A stretch of DNA of 64,000 nt from Tateyamaria omphalii (GTDB lineage Bacteria; Pseudomonadota; Alphaproteobacteria; Rhodobacterales; Rhodobacteraceae), in the NCBI RefSeq assembly GCF_001969365.1, contig NZ_CP019312.1:3596001-3660000 (forward strand). Direction: 5' to 3'. Shown here piece after piece: positions 17,769 to 26,209 of the stretch. Position numbers and translations under genes: made by a program. Every line of letters begins with the position of its first letter. Within the stretch, counting starts at the first letter, position 1. The notes beneath the pieces were generated by a model, which searched no databases, was not told the origin of the DNA, and worked only from the letters and a program-made list of their open reading frames with translations.

Positions 17769-18767
17769 TCAGCCGATGGCGTGGCGGTATCCGGCGGAAT
17801 AGGCGCCGGTCAGGTGGTGTTCCAACTGACGTTCGATGTCACCCAAAAGCGACGACGCGCCAAAGCGGAACAGGTCCGGTTGCAGCCAGCGGTCCCCCAG
17901 TTCCTCTTTGATCAGCGACAGGTAGACCAGCGCATCCTTGGCCTTGGAAATCCCGCCTGCAGGCTTGTAACCGACCCTGTAGCCGGTGTGTTCAAAATAG
18001 TCGCGGATCGCGCGGATCATCACCAGCGTGACGGGCAGCGTGGCGTTGACGCTTTCCTTGCCCGTTGACGTTTTGATGAAATCCGCACCCGCCATCATGC
18101 AAACCAGCGACGCGCGGGCCACGTTGCGCAGGCTGCCCAGCTCGCCGGTGGCGAGGATCGCTTTGATATGCGCCTCGCCGCAGGCCTCGCGCTTTTCCGC
18201 CATCTCGTCATAGAGCGCTTGCCAGTCGCCGCTGAGCACGTGGCGACGCGAGATGACGATGTCGATCTCTTCGGCGCCTGCCGCGACGCTTTCGCGGATT
18301 TCCTGGATGCGCAGATGGAACGGGGACAGGCCCGCCGGAAAGCCGGTGGAGACGGCGGCGACGGGAATGCCGGTGCCCTCAAGGGCGGAGACGGCGGCGG
18401 GGATCATCTCGTGATACACGCAGACAGCCCCCGTCGTCAGGCCGGGCATGCCAAGTGCTTCGAGCATCTCGGCCCGGACCGGTTGACGCGCTTTGGCACA
18501 GAGCCGGTGGACTCGTCGTTCGGTGTCGTCGCCCGACAGCGTGGTCAGGTCGATACAGCTGATCGCCTTGAGCAGCCACGCCGCCTGGTGATCCTTCTTG
18601 ATCGACCGGCGCCCCGGCAGGGTCGCACAGCGCCGTTCGATGGCGGAGGTGTTGGCCTGCACCCGCGCGACCCAATCCAGATCAAGCTTGGTGCCCGGAT
18701 TGCGCGGTTCGGTGACCTGCGGCAATTGCGTTTTGGTCGTCGTGGCGGCGGTGGTCGTGGTCTGCAT
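17769..18767 (-). CDS. deoC: Deoxyribose-phosphate aldolase DeoC
   Basis: DeoC splits 2-deoxyribose 5-phosphate into glyceraldehyde 3-phosphate and acetaldehyde during deoxynucleoside breakdown. The 332-residue protein is of the longer, eukaryote-like class with an N-terminal extension. Conserved parts are IDLTTLSGDDTERRV, AVSTGFPAGLSP, EIDIVISRRHVLSG, KAILATGELGSL, and GADFIKTSTGKESVNAT, whose first Lys forms the Schiff base, then GYKPAGGISKAKDAL with the second active-site Lys. GAGGAT precedes the ATG. The aldehyde dehydrogenase follows on the same strand, and a 16-bp palindrome lies in the promoter region shared with the divergent DUF4173 gene. Confidence 0.95.
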   Translation of the reverse strand: MQTTTTAATTTKTQLPQVTEPRNPGTKLDLDWVARVQANTSAIERRCATLPGRRSIKKDHQAAWLLKAISCIDLTTLSGDDTERRVHRLCAKARQPVRAEMLEALGMPGLTTGAVCVYHEMIPAAVSALEGTGIPVAAVSTGFPAGLSPFHLRIQEIRESVAAGAEEIDIVISRRHVLSGDWQALYDEMAEKREACGEAHIKAILATGELGSLRNVARASLVCMMAGADFIKTSTGKESVNATLPVTLVMIRAIRDYFEHTGYRVGYKPAGGISKAKDALVYLSLIKEELGDRWLQPDLFRFGASSLLGDIERQLEHHLTGAYSAGYRHAIG

Positions 18768-18817
18768 GTTCGGGATCCTCGCGGACAGAGACTAACCTTC
18801 GAAGTGGCATGCGCCGC

Positions 18818-18833
18818 ACGGTTTGGCAACCGT
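18818..18833. promoter_or_regulatory. Inverted repeat upstream of deoC
   Basis: ACGGTT-TGGC-AACCGT is a perfect 6-bp inverted repeat in the 173-base divergent region between deoC and the DUF4173 gene. It sits about 50 bases upstream of deoC, a reasonable place for an operator. The binding protein is unknown. Confidence 0.35.
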
Positions 18834-18940
18834 CAGGGGGTGAAACGGGTCTGCACAAACCCTGCACGAATGCGCCGGATGATATGCACGTGCGCCTGCC
18901 AGATTGGTCGCTAAGCAGAGCAGAGAAAAGGGACAGAGCG

Positions 18941-20434
18941 ATGCAGGCCAATGTGATACCGGGTGTGCCGGTCAAGATGCAGCAAGACGGGTGGTGGTTG
19001 GACGATCCCGTTGATCCTGTGGCGCAGCGCAATCGCGCGCGCAGGCGGGACGGCGGCAAGGCACTGCTTTTGCTCGCCCTGATCGCGTTGGGGGATGTTC
19101 TGGTCTGGGGTGTCGCACCGGGGATCAACGTGGCCGTGTTTGCGGGTGTCGTTCTGCTGGCGGGGCTGGGCCTGGCCTGGCCACGCTTGTCGGTCCGAAC
19201 CCGATGTGCCGTTGCCGCGGGCGGTGTTCTCAGCCTGCTGCCGCTGGTCGAGTTGGTGCAGCCTTTGTCCGTCATCATCGCCCTGGCGGGGAGTTCGGTC
19301 TGCATGGCGGTCCTTGCGGGTGTGTCGCGGGCCGATGTCTTGCGCGGTGCTGCCCGCTTGTGGTGGGTCGCGCCGGTGCAAGGCCTGTCGGACGGTGCGC
19401 GCGCCGCGCGCCGCGTCGGTGACGTGAGCCTTGCCCGCTCTGATCTGCGCAGCGTGGCGCTGGCCTGGGCGGTCCCTGCGGGGGCGACATTGCTGTTCAC
19501 GTGTCTCATCCTGGCGGCCAATCCGATTTTGGACAGGTGGGTTCAAGAGGTGCTGTCCCTTGACTGGTCCGGTCCCGGTTGGGGGCGTGTGTGGTTCTGG
19601 CTGTGCCTGTCGGCGCTGATCTGGCCCGCCCTTGTCACGTCCAAGATGCGGGAACGCTTGCGCGCCCGGAAGCCAGAGAAAATCACGGTGCGCCGTCCCG
19701 GCCTTGTCAATGCCGGGTCCGTGGCGCGGTCCCTTGTGGCCTTCAACATGCTTTTCGCGGTCCAGACAGGCATGGATATCCTGTTCCTGTATGGCGACGC
19801 TGCCCTGCCCGATGGCATCAGCCCGGCGACCTATGCCCATCGCGGGGCCTATCCGCTTTTGGTGACGGCCTTGCTGGCCGGTCTGTTTGCCGTCCTCGCG
19901 CAACCCTTTCTGGCCGGTCGGCCCGTGCTGCGCTGGTTGATGCTGCTGTGGCTGGCGCAAACCGTCGCTCTTGTGGTCGCGTCGCTGTGGCGGCTGGACC
20001 TTTATGTGGATGCCTTTGGCCTCACCCGGCTGCGCGTGGCCGCGTATATCTGGATGTGGCTTGTTGCGGTTGGGCTGGGTCTGGTGGTCTGGCAAATCTG
20101 GCGCAACAAATCGGCCAGCTGGATGATGCTGCGCAGCGGAGCGTTGGGCGCTGCCGTGCTGTATGCCTGCGCGTTTTACAGCTTTGACGCGCGGGTGGCG
20201 GCGCACAATCTGCAGACGCAGGAGCGCCCGGATTTCGCCCTGCTTTGCGGTCTGTCGGAGGATGCCATTCCTGCCCTCACGGCCACCCACGGGTCGAACT
20301 GGCGCGCGGTTTGCGTCCCCTACTACGATGCGCCGAAGCTGTTCGAGCCCGCGGGCTGGCGCGAATGGGGCTTTCGCAACTGGCGCACCCGCAATAGCCT
20401 GCACGCCATGACGATCGAGCCCGCCGTTCCATGA
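18941..20434 (+). CDS. DUF4173/DUF4153-type multi-pass membrane protein
   Basis: The 497-residue protein has roughly ten hydrophobic segments after a cytoplasmic N-terminus, and a C-terminal soluble tail. It matches the DUF4173 family: WWLDDPVDPVAQRNRARRRD near the start, then LFAVQTGMDILFLYGDAALP, SPATYAHRGAYPLLVTALLAG and RLDLYVDAFGLTRLRVAAYIW, which are the family blocks around the central helices. The family is unstudied. AAAAGGGA lies before the ATG, and a longer frame to 18809 is less well supported. Its stop overlaps the start of the response regulator gene (ATGA), so the three genes form one operon, and the protein may serve or sense something for that two-component pair. Confidence 0.85.
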   Translation: MQANVIPGVPVKMQQDGWWLDDPVDPVAQRNRARRRDGGKALLLLALIALGDVLVWGVAPGINVAVFAGVVLLAGLGLAWPRLSVRTRCAVAAGGVLSLLPLVELVQPLSVIIALAGSSVCMAVLAGVSRADVLRGAARLWWVAPVQGLSDGARAARRVGDVSLARSDLRSVALAWAVPAGATLLFTCLILAANPILDRWVQEVLSLDWSGPGWGRVWFWLCLSALIWPALVTSKMRERLRARKPEKITVRRPGLVNAGSVARSLVAFNMLFAVQTGMDILFLYGDAALPDGISPATYAHRGAYPLLVTALLAGLFAVLAQPFLAGRPVLRWLMLLWLAQTVALVVASLWRLDLYVDAFGLTRLRVAAYIWMWLVAVGLGLVVWQIWRNKSASWMMLRSGALGAAVLYACAFYSFDARVAAHNLQTQERPDFALLCGLSEDAIPALTATHGSNWRAVCVPYYDAPKLFEPAGWREWGFRNWRTRNSLHAMTIEPAVP

Positions 20435-21111
20435 CGCAGACGCACCTGCTGGTGATCGACGATGACCCGCATATCCGGTCTGTCCTGCGCGTCGCCCTTC
20501 AGCAGGTGGGCCATGCGGTGGACGAGGCGGGCGACGGCGCTGAGGGTTTGGCCAAGGCCCGCACGGGCCGCTATGACCTGATCGTTCTGGACATCGGATT
20601 GCCGGAAATGGATGGCCTCGCCCTGTGCCGCGCATTGCGGCAGAGTGACGACACGCCCGTCCTGTTCCTCACGGCGCGACAGGACGAGATTGACCGCGTT
20701 CTGGGGTTTGAGTTGGGGGGCGATGATTACGTGACCAAGCCGTTTTCCCCGCGCGAACTGGTGGCGCGGATCGGTGCAATCCTGAAGCGGGCGCGTCCTG
20801 TGGCGCGGCCCGGTTTGGCACGGGGTATTCTGCGCCTCGATCCCGCGCGGCATCTGTGCGAGGTGGCGGGGGTGCCGCTGACCCTGACCGCGCGCGAGAT
20901 GGAGATTCTGGCCCATCTGATGGCGCGCCCCGATCACGTCGCGGCGCGGCCCGCGCTGGTTGATGCCGTCTATGGCGGGGGGCAGATCAATGATCGCACG
21001 CTGGACAGCCACCTGCGCAATCTGCGGGCCAAGCTGGCGGCGGCGGGCTGTGCGGACGCGATTGAGACGGTGCACGGTGTCGGCATTCGGATGGGGCCAT
21101 GCGCGGGATAG
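20431..21111 (+). CDS. OmpR/PhoB-family response regulator
   Basis: The 226-residue protein has a receiver domain (residues 1-120) with the acidic pair in VIDDDPHIRS, the phosphorylated Asp in IVLDIGLPEMDG, the switch Thr/Ser in VLFLTARQDE and the Lys in YVTKPFSPRELVARI. A winged-helix DNA-binding domain follows (LTLTAREMEILAHLMARPDHV, then LDSHLRNLRAKL and ETVHGVGIRMG). It overlaps the DUF4173 gene by four bases and its partner kinase by thirteen. Targets are unknown. Confidence 0.93.
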   Translation: MTQTHLLVIDDDPHIRSVLRVALQQVGHAVDEAGDGAEGLAKARTGRYDLIVLDIGLPEMDGLALCRALRQSDDTPVLFLTARQDEIDRVLGFELGGDDYVTKPFSPRELVARIGAILKRARPVARPGLARGILRLDPARHLCEVAGVPLTLTAREMEILAHLMARPDHVAARPALVDAVYGGGQINDRTLDSHLRNLRAKLAAAGCADAIETVHGVGIRMGPCAG

Positions 21112-22043
21112 TCAGGAAATGGCGCCCGCCGCTCGCCTTTGTACTGGGTGGGACGCTCGCTGCGGTGCTGGCATTGCCCCTTATCGGCATCGTGAACCTG
21201 CGCCTGTTTGGCAACGTGCTGGGATGGGGGGAGGTTGCGGCCTTGGTCATAGGCATTGCCGTGGTGGCGACAGCCGCTCTGGCCTTTCTGCTCTGGCGGC
21301 TGGTGCTGCGGCCGGTCTGGATGCTGGACCGGTACGCACAAGCGGTGCGGTCGGGCGCGCGGCCCCAGGCACCCGCGCATTTCGGCACGCCCGAATTCAC
21401 CGGCCTTGCCGCCAGCGTCATGGGGATGAGCAACAGCCTGCAAAGCCGCGCGGACACGGTGCAGGCCTATGCCAACCACGTCACGCATGAGTTGAAATCG
21501 CCGCTGACGGCAATCCGCGGTGCTGCCGAACTGCTGGAAAGCGGTGTGAGTGCCGAAGATGCGAAGGCGTTGAGCGCGACAATCACCGGCGCGTCAGCCA
21601 GAATGCAGACCCTGTTGGATGATCTGACGCGCCATGCGCAAGCGGCCACGTCGTCCGGGCCGGGCCAATCGCGTCTGTCCGATGTGGCGGGCGCTATGAA
21701 CGTGCCCTTGCAGGTGCGCGTGCGCGCCGACGGACCTCTGCGGCTGAGCGCCGATGATCTGCGGACGGTTCTGGTCCAACTTGCGGGGAATGCCGCCGCG
21801 CACGGGGCCACGGAACTGACGCTGACACTGGTCGACGGCACGCTTGAGGTCGCTGACAACGGCTCTGGCATCAGCGCGGGCAACCGTGACCGCATCTTTG
21901 ATCCGTTTTTCACAACGCGACGGGAACAAGGTGGCACCGGCATGGGTTTGAGCATTGTGCGCAGTCTGGTGCAGGCGCGGGGCGGGCAGATCGAACTGGC
22001 TGAATCCGGCCCCGGTGCCCGATTTCTGATCACAATGGGCTGA
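21099..22043 (+). CDS. Sensor histidine kinase, partner of the upstream response regulator
   Basis: The 314-residue protein has two N-terminal membrane helices (about residues 12-32 and 42-66) with almost no periplasmic loop between them. A HAMP-like linker (WMLDRYAQAVRSGARP), the dimerisation/phosphoacceptor helix HVTHELKSPLTAIRGAAELL, and an ATPase domain with LVQLAGNAAAHG (N box), VADNGSGIS (G1) and GGTGMGLSIVRSL (G2) follow. The short extracellular loop suggests it senses a membrane signal or a partner protein, and the overlapping DUF4173 membrane protein is the obvious candidate. It resembles CreC/BaeS-type kinases. Confidence 0.92.
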   Translation: MRGIVRKWRPPLAFVLGGTLAAVLALPLIGIVNLRLFGNVLGWGEVAALVIGIAVVATAALAFLLWRLVLRPVWMLDRYAQAVRSGARPQAPAHFGTPEFTGLAASVMGMSNSLQSRADTVQAYANHVTHELKSPLTAIRGAAELLESGVSAEDAKALSATITGASARMQTLLDDLTRHAQAATSSGPGQSRLSDVAGAMNVPLQVRVRADGPLRLSADDLRTVLVQLAGNAAAHGATELTLTLVDGTLEVADNGSGISAGNRDRIFDPFFTTRREQGGTGMGLSIVRSLVQARGGQIELAESGPGARFLITMG

Positions 22044-22069
22044 TCGCGGGGATATCTGCGAAAATGTTA

Positions 22070-22086
22070 TTGCGAGTCATTCTCAT
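22070..22086. promoter_or_regulatory. Fur-family box 1 upstream of the metal ABC transporter
   Basis: TTGCGAGTCATTCTCAT matches the second box 29 bases downstream at 13 of 17 positions or better and resembles Fur/Mur-type sites. It lies just upstream of the -35 element of the importer operon. Confidence 0.55.
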
Positions 22087-22090
22087 TCCA

Positions 22091-22119
22091 TTGACTTCTT
22101 GCGAATGGTTCTCATATTC
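22091..22119 (+). promoter_or_regulatory. Predicted promoter of the metal ABC transporter operon
   Basis: TTGACT, a 17-base spacer and ATATTC make a plausible sigma-70 promoter. The predicted start of transcription falls at about 22125-22127, on the ATG of the first gene at 22126, implying a leaderless message. No Shine-Dalgarno is present, which agrees. Confidence 0.5.
22099..22115. promoter_or_regulatory. Fur-family box 2, inside the promoter spacer
   Basis: TTGCGAATGGTTCTCAT lies between the -35 and -10 elements. A bound Fur, Mur or Zur-type repressor would block RNA polymerase, the usual design for metal-uptake operons. Confidence 0.6.
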
Positions 22120-22125
22120 AATCTC

Positions 22126-23100
22126 ATGACACAGACAACCGCATTTGCCCCGTCTCGTCGCGCCGTTCTGGCTGGTCTTGGTGCTTTGGTCGCCGCACCT
22201 GCCTATGCTGCATCCTCTCCGCTCAACATTGTGTCCACCACGGGTATGATCGCCGATCTGGTGCGGTTCATCGGTGGTGACGCGGTGACGGTGAGGGGCC
22301 TCATGGGCGCTGGCGTGGACCCGCATGCCTACCGTCAGACGCGCAGCGACATTGTGGCGATGACCCGCGCCGATGCAGTCATGTGGCATGGCCTGTATCT
22401 TGAGGCGCAGATGGAGGATTTTCTGCTCGACCTTGGGCGCAAGCAACCGGTCCATGCCATTGCAGAAACCGTAAACCCAGACCTGTTGATCGCGCATGAG
22501 GATTACGAGGGCCGTTTTGATCCCCACATCTGGATGGATCCCGACCTGTGGGTGCAATGCGTGCCCGCTGTGATTGACGCGTTGGCTGACCTGCGCCCTG
22601 ACGCGCGCGCGGGTTTCGAGGCAAATGGCGCCGGGTTCCAGGAAGAGGCGCAGGCCCTGTCTGTTTATGCGCGTGACCTGCTCACGAACGTCCCGGCTGA
22701 GCGTCGGGTGCTGCTGACCGCGCATGATGCCTTTGGCTATTTCGGCACGGCCTACGGGTTCGAGGTGATGGGTATTCAGGGCATTTCGACTGAAAGTGAG
22801 GCTGGATTGAACCGCATCCGCACGCTGGTCGATTTCCTTGTTGAGCGTCAATTGCCTGCTGTATTTGTCGAAACCTCGGTGTCCGACCGCAACATCCGCG
22901 CGCTTGTCGAAGGGGCGGCATCGCAAGGGCACGAGGTGCGCATTGGCGGGTCGCTCTTCAGCGACGCGATGGGCCCGGACGGCACCTATGAAGGAACATG
23001 GCTGGGTATGATTGACCACAACGTGACCACCATCGCGCGCGCGCTGGGCGTGGATGCGCCTGCGGGCGGGCGTCTTGGCAAGTTGAAGGCCGCGGCATGA
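22126..23100 (+). CDS. Metal ABC transporter substrate-binding protein (TroA/ZnuA/SitA family)
   Basis: This periplasmic protein binds Mn, Zn or Fe and delivers it to the permease. The 324-residue precursor has a twin-arginine-like signal (APSRRAVLAGLGALVAAPAYA). Metal ligands by family comparison are His67 (GVDPHAYRQT), His134 (FDPHIWMDPDLW), His200 (LTAHDAFGYF) and Asp280 (GGSLFSDAMG), a His3-Asp set like that of TroA, not the His2-Glu-Asp set of PsaA/MntC. There is no long His-rich loop as in many ZnuA proteins. The ATG has no ribosome site; upstream in-frame TTG and ATG codons fall inside the promoter. The gene opens a four-gene overlapping operon under Fur-family boxes. Confidence 0.9.
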   Translation: MTQTTAFAPSRRAVLAGLGALVAAPAYAASSPLNIVSTTGMIADLVRFIGGDAVTVRGLMGAGVDPHAYRQTRSDIVAMTRADAVMWHGLYLEAQMEDFLLDLGRKQPVHAIAETVNPDLLIAHEDYEGRFDPHIWMDPDLWVQCVPAVIDALADLRPDARAGFEANGAGFQEEAQALSVYARDLLTNVPAERRVLLTAHDAFGYFGTAYGFEVMGIQGISTESEAGLNRIRTLVDFLVERQLPAVFVETSVSDRNIRALVEGAASQGHEVRIGGSLFSDAMGPDGTYEGTWLGMIDHNVTTIARALGVDAPAGGRLGKLKAAA

Positions 23101-23894
23101 ACCTGGCGCTCGTCACCGACCGCGATACCGATCAGGCCGTGCGCGCGGCAAGCCCGCTGGCCGTGCGCGGCATGACCGTGTCCTACGGTCAGACGCCCGC
23201 GATCTTTTCGGTTGATATGACCCTGCGTGCGGGCGCAATGACCGCCATCGTCGGGCCGAATGGCGCGGGCAAGTCCACCTTGCTCAAGGCCGCGCTCGGG
23301 GTGATCACGCCGCTGGCGGGATCGGTGACTGTCTTTGGCGGTACGATGGCAGACATGCGCGCGCGGATCGCCTACGTGCCGCAGCGCGCCAGCGTGGACT
23401 GGGATTTCCCGGTGCGCGTGATCGACGTTGTGATGATGGGGATGTACCGGCAGCTTGGTCTGCTTGGCCGGGTCCGTGGAGCGCACAGGGCGCTGGCCCG
23501 TGACTGCCTTGACCGGGTCGGGATGGCGGATTTTGCCCATCGTCAGATCGGGCAATTGTCCGGTGGTCAGCAGCAGCGGGTGTTCCTCGCGCGGGCGTTG
23601 GCGCAAGAGGCCGATATCTACGTGCTGGACGAACCGTTTGCGGGTGTCGATGCCGCTACGGAAAAGGCGATTATCGCGGTTCTTCAAGGGCTTCGCGATG
23701 CGGGCAAGACGGTTTTGGCCGTGCATCACGACCTGGCAACCGTGCCGGATTACTTTGACGATGTCGTGCTGCTGAACACGCAGGTCGTCGCCGCCGGGCC
23801 GGTTGCACAGGCCTTTACCGAAGACAATCTGCAAGCCGCCTATGGCGGTCGTCTGACCACGGCACGGGCGGACCCGGAAAGCGTGGCGGGCTAG
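23097..23894 (+). CDS. Metal ABC transporter ATP-binding protein
   Basis: The 265-residue ATPase energises metal uptake. It has Walker A GPNGAGKST, the Q-loop region AYVPQRASVDWDFPVRVIDVV typical of the Mn/Zn subfamily (shorter quote: VPQRASVDWDFPV), the signature LSGGQQQRVFLARAL, Walker B IYVLDEPFAGVD and the switch His in VLAVHHDL. The segment MMGMYRQLGLLGR is also characteristic of this subfamily. Its ATG overlaps the stop of the binding-protein gene (ATGA), and the first permease follows three bases after its stop. Confidence 0.95.
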   Translation: MNLALVTDRDTDQAVRAASPLAVRGMTVSYGQTPAIFSVDMTLRAGAMTAIVGPNGAGKSTLLKAALGVITPLAGSVTVFGGTMADMRARIAYVPQRASVDWDFPVRVIDVVMMGMYRQLGLLGRVRGAHRALARDCLDRVGMADFAHRQIGQLSGGQQQRVFLARALAQEADIYVLDEPFAGVDAATEKAIIAVLQGLRDAGKTVLAVHHDLATVPDYFDDVVLLNTQVVAAGPVAQAFTEDNLQAAYGGRLTTARADPESVAG

Positions 23895-23897
23895 ACG

Positions 23898-25100
23898 ATG
23901 CTGGCCGATGCGCTGCTGTTGCAGCTGGGCTACAACGCGACGCTGGTTGCACTTGGTGCGGGCCTGCTGGGCATTGCGTCCGGTGTGGCGGGCACCTTCC
24001 TGTTTTTGCGCAAGCGCGCGCTGGTCAGTGACGCGATTTCCCATGCCACATTGCCGGGGGTTGGCCTTGCCTTTGTCGTCATGGTGGCGATGGGAGGTGA
24101 GGGGCGTTCGCTGTTTGGTTTGCTGCTGGGCGCGGGTGTGTCTGCTGCGCTTGGCCTGCTATGCGTGCAGTGGCTGTCACGCCGGACCCGGCTGGGCGAA
24201 GACGCGGCCATAGGCGCTGTTTTATCGGTGTTTTTCGGGTTCGGCGTCGTCATGCTGACCGTGATCCAGACCATGAATGCGGGCCGTCAGGCGGGGTTGG
24301 AGGGGTTCCTTTTGGGATCGACCGCCGGGATGCTGAGGGGCGATGCGATCCTGCTGGCCGTCTCGGCTGCGGCCGTCCTGGCACTTGTGATGATCTTGCG
24401 GCGTCCGCTGGCGCTGGCGGCGTTTGACCCCGGTTATGCCGAGGCGACGGGTTGGTCGTTGCCGCGCATAGATCTGGCGATGATGGGGATCGTGTTGGTG
24501 GTCACGGTTGTAGGGCTGAAGGTCGTCGGGCTGATCCTGATCGTGGCGCTGCTGATCATCCCGGCGGTGACGGCGCGGTTCTGGACAGAGCGGGCGGATC
24601 ATGTGGTGATCATTGCCGGCGGTGTGGGCGGGCTGTCGGGCTATGTCGGCGCGGCTGTGTCAGCCACGGCGCCCGCACTGCCCACGGGGCCGATTGTCGT
24701 GTTGGTGGGCTTTGGCATCTTTCTGTTTTCTTTGCTCTTTTCACCCCGACGGGGGGTCCTGGCATCGGTGCTGACGCATCTGCGGTATCAGCGCCGGGTG
24801 CATGTGCGGCAAGGGCTGCTGGCGCTGGCGCAGGGGCAACCCATTTACGAGGCGCTGACGCGGCGCCTGTTGGCCCGGTCGGGGCTTATCCTGCCGGACG
24901 GAGTGCCCACGTCTGAGGGGCAGGCGGCGGCCTCGAAGGCGCTGCTGGACGAGACGCGGTGGGCGATTGTGCGGGGGGATCAGGCCTATGCGCTGGCGGC
25001 GACACGGTATGACGGTTTGACCCCGATTGAGACTGTTTTGACCCGGGATCAACTGCTTGAAGTTGATGGGAAAATTACCGCTCCGAGAGGGCTTGTGTGA
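23898..25100 (+). CDS. Metal ABC transporter permease with C-terminal cytoplasmic extension
   Basis: The N-terminal 290 residues form an ABC-3 type permease with eight to nine membrane helices and the family blocks FLRKRALVSDAISHATLPGV, GFGVVMLTVIQTMN, AEATGWSLP and GLKVVGLILIVALLIIPAVTA. About 110 extra residues follow (from PRRGVLASVLTHLRYQRRVH), a soluble, basic segment ending in GKITAPRGLV. That tail resembles the winged-helix/DtxR-like tails found on TroC-, MntB- and SitC-type permeases and may be a regulatory or metal-sensing domain. It pairs with the next permease to form a heterodimeric channel. Confidence 0.92.
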   Translation: MLADALLLQLGYNATLVALGAGLLGIASGVAGTFLFLRKRALVSDAISHATLPGVGLAFVVMVAMGGEGRSLFGLLLGAGVSAALGLLCVQWLSRRTRLGEDAAIGAVLSVFFGFGVVMLTVIQTMNAGRQAGLEGFLLGSTAGMLRGDAILLAVSAAAVLALVMILRRPLALAAFDPGYAEATGWSLPRIDLAMMGIVLVVTVVGLKVVGLILIVALLIIPAVTARFWTERADHVVIIAGGVGGLSGYVGAAVSATAPALPTGPIVVLVGFGIFLFSLLFSPRRGVLASVLTHLRYQRRVHVRQGLLALAQGQPIYEALTRRLLARSGLILPDGVPTSEGQAAASKALLDETRWAIVRGDQAYALAATRYDGLTPIETVLTRDQLLEVDGKITAPRGLV

Positions 25101-26011
25101 TGGGGGCGGAGTTTGTCGCGCTGTCCTTCCCCCCCATTTTGATCGGGGTGCTGGTGGCGGTCGCGTGCGCGTTGCCGGGGAACTTTTTGCTGCTCCGGGG
25201 GCAGGCGCTGATCGGGGATGCGATCAGCCATGTGGTGCTGCCGGGCATCGTTGTGGCCTTTCTGCTGACGGGGCTTGTCGCGACGGGGCCCATGCTGCTG
25301 GGCGCGGCGGGTGCGGCGGTGATTGCCGTGGTCGCGATTGAGGCTGTGCGGCGACTGGGGCGCATTGAATCCGGGGCGGCGATGGGGGTCATTTTTACCG
25401 CCATGTTTGCCGGGGGCGTGCTGCTGTTGGAGCAGTCGGATACGTCGAACGTGCATCTGGATGTGGAGCATGCGCTGTATGGAAATCTGGAGAGTCTGAT
25501 CTGGTTGGATGCGGTCGGCTGGGCGTCCCTTTTCGATCCTGTTGCGCTGGCTGGATTGCCGGTGGAGCTGCCGCGGATGGCGCTGGCACTGGTTGTTATC
25601 GCTTTGTTTTTATGTCTGTTTTGGCGCCCCTTGGCGCTGTCCACATTTGACGAGGGGTTCGCACGCGGCCTGGGCATTCGCACCGGGGCGCTGGGTCTGG
25701 CGCTGGTCATCATGTCGGCGATTGCCGCTGTTGCCGCCTTTGATGCGGTGGGGTCGATCATCGTGATTGCGATGTTCATCTGCCCGCCTGCGGCAGCGCG
25801 GATGATGACCAACCGGCTGGGCCATCAGGTGGCGTGGTCGGTGCTGTTTGCGGCACTGGCGGCGGTGCTGGGATATGTGCTGGCAGGCTATGGACCGTTG
25901 TGGATCGGGGCGTCTGCGTCGGTCAGTGCGGCGGGGATGATCGCGACGGTGTCGGGGATCATTTTGGCCCTCGCCGCGGTGGCGGGACCCCACCGTACGC
26001 GCAACGGTTAA
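25100..26011 (+). CDS. Metal ABC transporter permease, second subunit
   Basis: The 303-residue protein is a plain ABC-3 permease without the extension seen in the preceding subunit. Landmarks are NFLLLRGQALIGDAISHVVL, GAAMGVIFTAMFAGGVLLLE, EHALYGNLESLIWLD, FDEGFARGLGIRTGALGL and FDAVGSIIVIAMFICPPAAA. The upstream stop and this ATG overlap by one base (TGATG); a GTG three bases earlier is an alternative. Having two different permease genes makes the system TroABCD/SitABCD-like, which fits Mn, Fe or Zn uptake more than a simple ZnuABC. Confidence 0.92.
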   Translation: MGAEFVALSFPPILIGVLVAVACALPGNFLLLRGQALIGDAISHVVLPGIVVAFLLTGLVATGPMLLGAAGAAVIAVVAIEAVRRLGRIESGAAMGVIFTAMFAGGVLLLEQSDTSNVHLDVEHALYGNLESLIWLDAVGWASLFDPVALAGLPVELPRMALALVVIALFLCLFWRPLALSTFDEGFARGLGIRTGALGLALVIMSAIAAVAAFDAVGSIIVIAMFICPPAAARMMTNRLGHQVAWSVLFAALAAVLGYVLAGYGPLWIGASASVSAAGMIATVSGIILALAAVAGPHRTRNG

Positions 26012-26189
26012 CGGGCTGGTCTGCCGCAACGTCACTGATCCCCGCGTTAACCCCTTGTTTTACTGGCTTTGGGCCGATGCACACCCCGTACACGATCTGT
26101 GCACACCCTGTGCACCGCGCGGCACACGATTTGGCGGAAACGCAGTGGTTAACGGACCGTCCGGTGCCAAAGGTGAGTGAGAAGTTAAC
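26007..26189. repeat. Cluster of four GTTAAC palindromes in an intergenic region
   Basis: GTTAAC occurs at 26007, 26046, 26148 and 26184 within this 183-base stretch, the only non-coding DNA between the metal permease and the convergent SAP protein gene. Between the second and third copies lies a region with several TGCACACC-like runs. The hexamer contains TTAAC on both strands, the half-site of the cell-cycle regulator CtrA, but no TTAA-N7-TTAA pair is evident. Confidence 0.4.
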
Positions 26190-26209
26190 GCGCGGGCTCA
26201 TCCGCCGTT

